Under the pieces are notes generated by a model that saw only the letters and a program-made list of their open reading frames with translations, was not told the DNA's origin and ran no database searches. 10,688 nt of DNA, taken from contig JAQGOW010000488.1 of assembly GCA_028293405.1 (NCBI GenBank), positions 1 through 10,688 on the forward strand, given 5' to 3'. How positions within the stretch are numbered: position 1 is the stretch's first letter; every line of letters starts with the position of its first letter. The position numbers were made by a program, and so were the translations under genes. The stretch is from Verrucomicrobiales bacterium (lineage in GTDB: Bacteria; Verrucomicrobiota; Verrucomicrobiia; Limisphaerales; Palsa-1400). Shown here piece by piece: positions 1 through 5,440 of this stretch.

Positions 1-78
1 AATAGAGGAGTAGTTGACTTACCGCGGCGGACTCAGACTGCACGCATTGGTTTTCATGACGTGCATCAAAATAAACAT

Positions 79-804
79 ATGATCAACGACAACCTTCGCC
101 ACCGCCAGACCGCCATTATCAACACCCTGCGCAACTGCCCGCTTCTGGCTGGGCTGCCGCCGGAAGAGATCAACCAGATTGCGTCCTTCTCATTTCAGAA
201 GTTGCTCTCAAAGGGACAATACCTATTCCGCGAAGCCGATCTTCCCATCGGCTTCTACATCGTCCAGAGCGGCGCGATCAACCTCCACCGCGTCAACGGC
301 TCCGGCAAAGAACAGATTATCCACATCTTCCGCAGCGGCGAATCCTTTGCTGAAGGGACGCTCGTCACCGAAGGCGGATTTTCTGGCGACGCTCGCGCCC
401 TTGAACCATCCCAGGTCATTCTCGTGCGCAAATGCGAGTTCCTCGGCCTTATCAAACGCCAACCTGAGATCGCCTTGCGCGTGCTGTCCGCCATGAACAT
501 TCATTTGAGCATGGCCATCGCCCAGCTCGAAAATCTCATGCTCAACGACGTCGAACATCGCGTTGCCGATTGGCTCATCCAACGCTGTCCCAATCCCGAG
601 AGCGTCCAGCCGACTAAGATCGAGTTACGCATGACCAAGCGCACCCTTGCCGCCGAACTCGGCACCGTCAGCGAAACCTTGTCCCGGACCTTGGCAAAAT
701 TTCGCCAGCGCGATCTCGTCTACGTCAACGGCAAGAGCGTCACCTTATTGAACCCATCCCGCATGGTTGCCGAACTGCGCGGCGGTCAACTGGCCCGCGT
801 GTAA
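79..804 (+). CDS. Crp/Fnr-family transcriptional regulator
   Basis: This is a cytoplasmic DNA-binding regulator of 241 residues, usual for the family. Residues about 20-123 form a cyclic-nucleotide-binding-like beta-roll (GFYIVQSGAINLHRV, then GESFAEGTL). A long dimerisation helix follows at about 136-160. A C-terminal winged helix at about 186-208 carries the helix-turn-helix TKRTLAAELGTVSETLSRTL. The phosphate-binding Arg-Ser pair of true cAMP-binding CRP is not seen; the region reads EGGFSGDARAL. The N-terminal cysteine cluster of FNR is also absent. The layout recalls the DNR (nitric-oxide-responsive) branch, but the ligand cannot be told from sequence. ATG 79 was chosen over GTG 61, six codons upstream in the same frame; neither has a Shine-Dalgarno sequence. 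The gene ends in a strong terminator, so it is probably monocistronic. Confidence 0.92.
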   Translation: MINDNLRHRQTAIINTLRNCPLLAGLPPEEINQIASFSFQKLLSKGQYLFREADLPIGFYIVQSGAINLHRVNGSGKEQIIHIFRSGESFAEGTLVTEGGFSGDARALEPSQVILVRKCEFLGLIKRQPEIALRVLSAMNIHLSMAIAQLENLMLNDVEHRVADWLIQRCPNPESVQPTKIELRMTKRTLAAELGTVSETLSRTLAKFRQRDLVYVNGKSVTLLNPSRMVAELRGGQLARV

Positions 805-840
805 CAAACGATTCCGTTAAAAAAGTAAGAGTAATGCTCG

Positions 841-863
841 AGGCCGCCTCGTGGCGGCCTTTC
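841..863 (+). terminator. Rho-independent-type terminator of the Crp/Fnr gene
   Basis: AGGCCGCC (841-848) pairs perfectly with GGCGGCCT (853-860) around the tetraloop TCGT, and TTCC follows. The 8-bp GC-rich stem lies 37 bp after the regulator stop. The T-tract is short, so termination efficiency is uncertain, but the stem is very stable. It also overlaps the most upstream GTG of the next reading frame, which argues against translation starting there. Confidence 0.75.
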
Positions 864-900
864 CATTAGGGCCTGCAAACTTACGTTCCGACAACCCCAG

Positions 901-929
901 TTTACAAACCCATCCTCCGAAATTAGCTT
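901..929 (+). promoter_or_regulatory. Possible promoter of the PLP-enzyme gene
   Basis: TTTACA (901-906) and TAGCTT (924-929) are separated by 17 bp, between the terminator and the GTG start at 971. The -35 box matches consensus at 5 of 6 positions; the -10 box is weak. This is plausible by position, since the PLP gene needs a promoter after the terminator, but it is not strong evidence. Confidence 0.3.
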
Positions 930-970
930 GTCACGCGAGCCGATCCAAACGGGCTTCGCAAAGACACAAA

Positions 971-2350
971 GTGAGCACAAAAAAAACCGAATCTATTTCG
1001 AGTTTGCTGAACGACGTAGCTCGTCGCGCCGCGAACTATCTCGATGGCCTTGATGCGCGAAGTGTAGATGTTTCGCCCGAAGCAATGCGCGGCCTCGCGG
1101 CCTTTGACGAAGCGTTGCCAGATGGCCCAACCGATCCAGCAATCGTTCTCGCGCAGCTCGACAAATTCGGTTCGCCAGCAACCGTTGCCACCGCCGGCCC
1201 TCGTTTCTTTGGCATGGTTATCGGCGGAACGTTGCCTGCCGCACTGGCCGCCAACTGGCTCGCTGGGGCTTGGGATCAAAACGCCGGATTATGGGTTGCG
1301 ACACCCATTGGCGCGAAAACAGAAGAGGTCGCCCTTCGTTGGTTGCTCGATGTTCTCGGTTTGCCGGCAAGTTCCGGCGCGGCTTTCGTCACCGGCGCGA
1401 CCATGGACAAATTCACAGCACTTGCCGCCGCTCGACACGCTCAGCTGCAGCGCGTCGGTTGGGATGTTGAATCAAACGGTATGTTTGGCGCGCCACCAAT
1501 TACCGTCGTCGTCGGCGAAGAGGCGCACCCAACCCTTTTCCGCAGTCTGAGCCTCCTGGGGTTCGGACATCAGCGCGTCATACGCGTGCCGGCAGACGAT
1601 CAAGGCCGTATTCGCGTCCATTCTTTTCCAGAACTCTCCGGTCCAGCAATCGTTTGCTTGCAGGCTGGAAACGTCAACACCGGCGCATTCGATCCTGTTG
1701 GGGAAATCTGTGCCAAAGCGCACAAAGCCGGCGCATGGGTTCACGTCGATGGCGCGTTTGGTCTTTGGGCCTCCGCCGCGCCGGACCGAGCCCATCTTAC
1801 GCGCGGTCTGGCCGAAGCCGATTCCTGGGCAACAGATGCTCATAAATGGCTCAACGTCCCTTACGATTGCGGTCTCGCATTCGTTCGCGAACCCAAATCA
1901 CTACAAGACGCATTGCGTCTCACCGCCGCTTATTTGCCGCAGGGTAACTTGCGCGAGCCCTCGCAATTCACTCCCGAACTCTCTCGTCGCGCCAGAGGTG
2001 TGGAAGTCTGGGCCGCTTTACGTTCTCTCGGCCGCACCGGCCTCGCCGAAATGATAGAACGCGATTGCCGCCACGCCACGCGCTTTGCCGAAGGCCTGCG
2101 CGCCGCCGGTTATTCTATCTTGAATGATGTCGTCTTGAATCAAGTCCTCGTCTCCTTCGGCAGTCCCGAAGTCACACGCCGCATCGTCACCGCAATCCAA
2201 CAGGATGGCACCTGTTGGTGCGGCCCGACCGTCTGGCAGGGCAAAACAGCCATGCGCATCAGCATCTGCTCATGGGCCACCACCGACGCCGACGTCGAAA
2301 AAAGCCTCGCCGCCATGCTTCGAGTCGCCTCTCATGAAATAGCCCGTTAA
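971..2350 (+). CDS. PLP-dependent decarboxylase / aspartate-aminotransferase-family protein (group II)
   Basis: This is a fold-type I pyridoxal-phosphate enzyme of 459 residues, close to the family's usual length. Related enzymes decarboxylate amino acids such as glutamate, 2,4-diaminobutyrate or aromatic amino acids; the substrate here is not determinable. Visible landmarks in this numbering are the phosphate-binding turn FVTGATMDKF (about 139-148), the ring-stacking His186 in EEAHPTLFRS, Asp260 in HVDGAFGLWA (contacting the pyridine nitrogen), and the Schiff-base Lys292 in DAHKWLN. The C-terminal small domain includes LNQVLVSF. The frame is open upstream to GTG 851, but that codon lies in the loop of a terminator hairpin and would add 40 residues unlike the family. 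GTG 971, reading MSTKKTES, fits better, although it has no Shine-Dalgarno sequence. Relatives usually read ATMAN where this one reads ATMDK. Confidence 0.92.
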   Translation: MSTKKTESISSLLNDVARRAANYLDGLDARSVDVSPEAMRGLAAFDEALPDGPTDPAIVLAQLDKFGSPATVATAGPRFFGMVIGGTLPAALAANWLAGAWDQNAGLWVATPIGAKTEEVALRWLLDVLGLPASSGAAFVTGATMDKFTALAAARHAQLQRVGWDVESNGMFGAPPITVVVGEEAHPTLFRSLSLLGFGHQRVIRVPADDQGRIRVHSFPELSGPAIVCLQAGNVNTGAFDPVGEICAKAHKAGAWVHVDGAFGLWASAAPDRAHLTRGLAEADSWATDAHKWLNVPYDCGLAFVREPKSLQDALRLTAAYLPQGNLREPSQFTPELSRRARGVEVWAALRSLGRTGLAEMIERDCRHATRFAEGLRAAGYSILNDVVLNQVLVSFGSPEVTRRIVTAIQQDGTCWCGPTVWQGKTAMRISICSWATTDADVEKSLAAMLRVASHEIAR

Positions 2351-2434
2351 TATCCAACGGCACGGATTCTCATCCAACGCACAAATTGGCGAAGATCGAC
2401 GAGCACTCCACCGTCCGGCGCTTTTCCAAACGTA

Positions 2435-2466
2435 ATCCGTGTTTCATCAGTGTTCCATCCGTGGCT
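2435..2466. repeat. Three-copy 11-nt tandem repeat (ATCCGTGTTTC type)
   Basis: ATCCGTGTTTC (2435-2445), ATCAGTGTTCC (2446-2456) and ATCCGTGGCT (2457-2466) follow each other without a gap. The shared core is ATC-GTG. From memory, similar 'CCGTGTTCATC' strings occur between genes in several Verrucomicrobiota and related genomes, which would make this one copy of a dispersed element. That is unverified here. Confidence 0.65.
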
Positions 2467-2538
2467 AAAACCGCTTTAGCAGCATTAAACCCTAAGCCGC
2501 TGCGACTTACACAAAGTGTAGCAATTTCAAAATGTTTT

Positions 2539-2565
2539 TCACTTGGACAGCCTTTGTCCAAGTGA
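2539..2565. repeat. Perfect 11-bp inverted repeat with 5-nt loop
   Basis: TCACTTGGACA (2539-2549) is the exact reverse complement of TGTCCAAGTGA (2555-2565), with loop GCCTT between them. There is no T-run after it on either strand, so it does not look like an ordinary intrinsic terminator. It could be an operator for a dimeric regulator, an RNA hairpin, or the end of a decayed mobile repeat. Confidence 0.75.
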
Positions 2566-2756
2566 CGTTGTTACACTTCACCTCAGAAATAAATGATATG
2601 AACACAAAACTCGCGATTCCACTGGTCAGACGCCGCCCTTCTTCAACAGCAACCGCGTCGAATTCCGTCAATCTGGAGCATCATACTTCAAATCCGAAAT
2701 CGTCCAAAAATCAAACTCTGACCCCGCGAGAACAACAAAAGACGGTAGCTCGAAGC

Positions 2757-2796
2757 ATCAAACTTCCTAAAACTTTATCAAACTTCTTAAACCCTA
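2757..2796. repeat. Two-copy 20-nt direct repeat
   Basis: ATCAAACTTCCTAAAACTTT (2757-2776) is followed directly by ATCAAACTTCTTAAACCCTA (2777-2796). The copies match at 16 of 20 positions. A partial third copy, ATCAAACTC, lies near 2709. The function is unknown; it may be simple slippage in an AT-rich spacer. Confidence 0.6.
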
Positions 2797-2848
2797 AAAA
2801 AAGGAATCCTTTATTTTATGATTATCACTCAACAATCGAGATGTCGGC

Positions 2849-2878
2849 TTCTGTCACCTTCTGTCGGTTTCTGTCGCC
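2849..2878. repeat. Three-copy 10-nt tandem repeat (TTCTGTCNNN)
   Basis: TTCTGTCACC, TTCTGTCGGT and TTCTGTCGCC lie head to tail. The first seven bases are identical in all three, and a degenerate ATGTCGGC precedes them. The 10-nt period places each copy on the same face of the helix, which would suit protein binding, but slippage is equally possible. Confidence 0.65.
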
Positions 2879-2999
2879 AAAAAAAGAATCCTTTTTTCCT
2901 GCTTTCCTGAGTTCCAAATTCTCTCCCTCTTAGCACTCTTCGCGAGACATCCCTGAACTTTTCAGTTTATTCCAACAAAACCACCATTACACTAAACCG

Positions 3000-4862
3000 A
3001 TGCAATCTGAACAACCAGAGGCCCAACGTAAAACGCTAGACGATCGCGCCAAGATGAGTGAGCTCGAGCGCATCCGCCATTCCTGCGCTCACGTCATGGC
3101 CACTGCCATCCTTCGCCTCTGGCCCGAAGCCCAATTCGCCGCCGGCCCACCCGTCGAAAACGGTTTCTATTACGACGTCGATCTCTCGCACCGCATCTCG
3201 CCCGAAGACTTCTTCAAGATCGAAGAAGAGATGAAGAAAGAGATCAAGGCCAACAACGTCTTCGAAAAAATCATCGTCACCCGCGAGCAAGCGATCAAAG
3301 ACGCCGAAAGCGGCCGCCTCGGTGGTTTGGCCGAACGCCCCGGCAATCAGAGCAAATTTAAATTGGGCAACCTCGCCGACATTCCCGAAGGCGAACCCAT
3401 TTCCTATTTCAAAAACGGCGACTTCCTCGACCTCTGCGCCGGCCCCCACGTCATGCGCACCGGCAACATCGGCGCATTCAAACTGACCCAGGTCGCCAGC
3501 GCCTACTACAAAGGCGACGAAAAAAATCCCCAGCTCCAACGCATCTACGGCACCGCCTTCAAAAACAAGACCGAGATGGAGGCCTACTTCAAAATGGTTG
3601 ACGAGGCCAAGAAGCGCGACCACCGCATGATCGGCGAAAAAATGGGTCTCTACAAAATCGACACCGAATACGTCGGCCCCGGCCTTCCGCTTTGGTTGCC
3701 AAAAGGTGGCGCAATCGTCGAAGCCTTGGAACAGCTAGCCAAAGAAACCGAATTCCACGCCGGCTACGTCCGCGTCAAAACCCCGCACATCGCCCGCGAG
3801 CACATGTACAAAACCTCCGGACATTTGCCGTACTACGCGGAGTCAATGTTCCCGCCGATGGAGATGCGGGAAGCAGGTTCGGACAAAGAAGCCGAAGCCG
3901 AACGTTATTATTTGAAGGCCATGAACTGCCCACACCACCACCGCATCTTTGCGGCGGAACCGCGCAGTTATCGCGACCTCCCGTTGCGCCTTGCCGAGTA
4001 CGGCACCTGCTATCGCTACGAACAATCCGGCGAACTCTTCGGTCTCATGCGCGTGCGTTCGATGAACATGAACGACGCCCACATCTATTGCACCGAAGAA
4101 CAATTCTCCGAAGAGTTCAACGCGGTGAACGAGATGTATCTGAAGTATTTCAAGATCTTCGGCATCGACAAATACGTCATGCGCTTCAGCACCTCATCGC
4201 CTGAAGGTCTCGGGAAAAAATACCTCAACGAACCAGAGCTTTGGAAAAAAACCGAAGACATGGTTCGCCAGGTCTTGATCGATTCTAAAATTAATTTCAT
4301 CGAAGTCCCGAACGAAGCTGCATTCTATGGACCAAAAATCGACGTCCAGGTTTGGAGTGTCATTGGCCGCGAATTTACGCTCGCGACAAACCAGGTCGAC
4401 TTCGGCGTCCCCGCGAAATTCGGCCTGACCTATCGCGCCAAAGACAACACCGACAAAACCCCGCTTTGCATCCACCGTGCACCGCTCGGCACCCACGAAC
4501 GTTTCATCGGTTTCTTGATCGAGCACTACGCTGGAAACTTCCCTCTGTGGTTGGCCCCCGAACAAGTCCGCGTCGTCACCATTGGCGATGACGAAAAACT
4601 CGTCGCGTACGGAAAAGAAATCGTCAAAGAACTTCGCACGAACATGGTCCGTTGCGACAGCGATTTCGGCACCGACAAAATCAACGGCAAAATTCTTCGA
4701 GCTGAAGAATCCAAAGTGCACACCATGCTCGTCATCGGCGGCCGCGATATGGACGCCGGCGCCGTCAGCGTCCGCCTCCACGGCAAAGGCAACGTCGGCG
4801 CCAAGCCGAAAGCTGAAGTGGTGGCCGATATCCTGCAAAAAATTAAAGACCGCGCCGCTTAG
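3000..4862 (+). CDS. thrS: Threonyl-tRNA synthetase lacking the TGS domain
   Basis: This cytoplasmic class II synthetase (620 residues) activates threonine and charges tRNA-Thr. The editing domain comes almost at once: HSCAH (His27, His31) and DLCAGPH (Cys146, His150) are the HxxxH and CxxxH sites that clear Ser-tRNA-Thr. The catalytic core has motif 2 at about 324-345 with Arg339, motif 3 at about 492-502 (HRAPLGTHERF), and zinc ligands Cys310, His361 and His492. The anticodon-binding domain runs from about 520 to the end. E. coli ThrRS places its HxxxH at residue 73; here it is at 27, so the roughly 60-residue TGS domain is missing. No TGS-like sequence lies upstream in frame, and a stop occurs at 2931-2933. 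MNCPHH replaces the usual MNCPGH, and VRSMNMNDAH replaces VRGFTQDDAH. An inserted segment sits near 284-302. ATG 3054 is an alternative start. infC does not follow. Confidence 0.97.
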   Translation: MQSEQPEAQRKTLDDRAKMSELERIRHSCAHVMATAILRLWPEAQFAAGPPVENGFYYDVDLSHRISPEDFFKIEEEMKKEIKANNVFEKIIVTREQAIKDAESGRLGGLAERPGNQSKFKLGNLADIPEGEPISYFKNGDFLDLCAGPHVMRTGNIGAFKLTQVASAYYKGDEKNPQLQRIYGTAFKNKTEMEAYFKMVDEAKKRDHRMIGEKMGLYKIDTEYVGPGLPLWLPKGGAIVEALEQLAKETEFHAGYVRVKTPHIAREHMYKTSGHLPYYAESMFPPMEMREAGSDKEAEAERYYLKAMNCPHHHRIFAAEPRSYRDLPLRLAEYGTCYRYEQSGELFGLMRVRSMNMNDAHIYCTEEQFSEEFNAVNEMYLKYFKIFGIDKYVMRFSTSSPEGLGKKYLNEPELWKKTEDMVRQVLIDSKINFIEVPNEAAFYGPKIDVQVWSVIGREFTLATNQVDFGVPAKFGLTYRAKDNTDKTPLCIHRAPLGTHERFIGFLIEHYAGNFPLWLAPEQVRVVTIGDDEKLVAYGKEIVKELRTNMVRCDSDFGTDKINGKILRAEESKVHTMLVIGGRDMDAGAVSVRLHGKGNVGAKPKAEVVADILQKIKDRAA

Positions 4863-4906
4863 CTGAGCGCCTTGTCATACGTAACGACTCGAACCAAACT
4901 ATAAAT

Positions 4907-5122
4907 ATGAAGGGAAATCTGCCAATCGAAGTAGACCCGGAAATCATGAGCGGTGCGCCTGTTTTCCGAGGCTCGCGCGTGCCGATTCAATCCCTCTTCG
5001 AGTATCTCGAAGACAGTATTTCGTTGGACGAGTTCCTGGAGTGTTTTCCGACCGTGCGTCGAGAGGATGCAATTGCCGTCCTTGAACACAGCAAGGCAGG
5101 ATTGCTTCAAGAGGTAGCGTGA
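4907..5122 (+). CDS. DUF433-family putative antitoxin
   Basis: This small 71-residue protein is of the DUF433 type. The family core is visible as PEIMSGAPVFRGSRVPIQSL, followed by helices including ISLDEFLECFP and VRREDAIAVLEHSKAGLL. Family members are compact helix-turn-helix-like proteins usually paired with DUF5615 proteins. By that pairing this is likely the antitoxin and possibly the autorepressor of the pair. It starts 44 bp after thrS with no clear terminator between, so read-through from thrS is possible. The start has no Shine-Dalgarno sequence and sits in the A-rich context ACTATAAATATG. Its stop overlaps the next gene's start, pointing to translational coupling. Confidence 0.85.
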   Translation: MKGNLPIEVDPEIMSGAPVFRGSRVPIQSLFEYLEDSISLDEFLECFPTVRREDAIAVLEHSKAGLLQEVA

Positions 5123-5433
5123 AGGTTCTATTCGATGAATGTATGCCTCAACCACTGAGGCGTCTTCTGAAGGACTTTGAAATCAGCACCGCACAGGAAA
5201 TGGGTTGGGGGCGTGTTAAGAATGGCGATCTTCTTAGGCGGGCAGAAGGCGTTTTCGATGCGTTCGTGACTGCAGACCAGAATCTGGGGTATCAGCAGAA
5301 TTTAACGGCACGAAAATTGGCAATTCTCGTTCTGTCTACGAATCGGTGGCCGACAGTAAAATCGAAGGTCCCCGAAATTGCCTCTGCAGTTCGTTCGTTA
5401 AAGCCAGGTTCGTACGTCGAACTCGCTCTATGA
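5119..5433 (+). CDS. DUF5615 PIN-like putative toxin
   Basis: This 104-residue protein is of the DUF5615 (PIN-like, Mut7-C-related) family. The N-terminal strand KVLFDECMP carries Asp6-Glu7. Further acidic residues are Asp37, Asp47 and Asp53 (FDAFVTADQNLGYQQN), matching the acidic cluster that binds metal in PIN-like nucleases. By family and by pairing with DUF433 it is the likely toxin, an RNase acting in the cytoplasm; the activity is inferred. The GTG start overlaps the antitoxin stop as GTGA. A GAGG Shine-Dalgarno sequence lies just upstream inside the antitoxin gene, the clearest ribosome site in the window. The frame is intact, so the toxin is not visibly broken. Its 3' end is 7 bp from a convergent gene. 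Confidence 0.84.
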   Translation: MKVLFDECMPQPLRRLLKDFEISTAQEMGWGRVKNGDLLRRAEGVFDAFVTADQNLGYQQNLTARKLAILVLSTNRWPTVKSKVPEIASAVRSLKPGSYVELAL

Positions 5434-5440
5434 TTCGCCA

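Larger units (their letters stand above)
2351..2999. other. Repeat-rich intergenic region before thrS
   Basis: This stretch of about 650 bp has no convincing gene. The first part is mixed in composition; from about 2590 it becomes A/T-rich with many homopolymer runs. It holds an 11-nt triple repeat (2435-2466), a short TACAC-AAA-GTGTA dyad (2508-2520), an 11-bp inverted repeat (2539-2565), a 20-nt duplicate (2757-2796) and a 10-nt triple repeat (2849-2878). Two related A-run/ATCC/T-run motifs start near 2796 and 2879. Just before thrS, CTGAA (2953-2957) and TTCAG (2961-2965) form a small 5-bp stem followed by TTTATT. No T-box signature (GGTGG-ACC type antiterminator) is present. An open frame at 2532-2933 has low-complexity, non-protein-like composition. 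Confidence 0.6.

Noticed and set aside
317..325. Perfect DnaA-box consensus TTATCCACA
   Set aside because: A single copy inside the regulator coding sequence with no cluster of boxes or AT-rich unwinding region beside it; chance is sufficient.
851..970. GTG 851 as the start of the PLP-enzyme gene
   Set aside because: The codon lies inside the terminator hairpin of the preceding gene, and the extra 40 residues are Arg/Pro/Ser-rich and unlike the family. GTG 971 gives a normal N-terminus.
2344..2360. CCGTT / AACGG inverted repeat over the PLP-enzyme stop
   Set aside because: A 5-bp stem with a 7-nt loop and no T-run is too weak to call a terminator.
2757..2878. CRISPR-like array
   Set aside because: The repeat units are only 10-20 nt, adjacent to each other without spacers, and no cas gene is nearby.
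2532..2933. 133-codon open frame upstream of thrS, in the same frame as thrS
   Set aside because: The composition is low-complexity and driven by AT-rich repeats. It contains no recognisable domain, is not TGS-like, and ends at a stop before the thrS start.
2351..2999. T-box or other tRNA-sensing leader for thrS
   Set aside because: No T-box antiterminator core (GGTGG...ACC) or long terminator hairpin is found before the start codon.
4194..4838. Long minus-strand open frames inside thrS (also 3036-3623) and inside yidC (9485-10108)
   Set aside because: They mirror the codon bias of well-identified plus-strand genes and carry no recognisable motifs.
4856..4869. CGCTT-AGCT-GAGCG hairpin over the thrS stop
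   Set aside because: The stem is only 5 bp with a G-T pair and is not followed by a T-run, so it is not a supported terminator.
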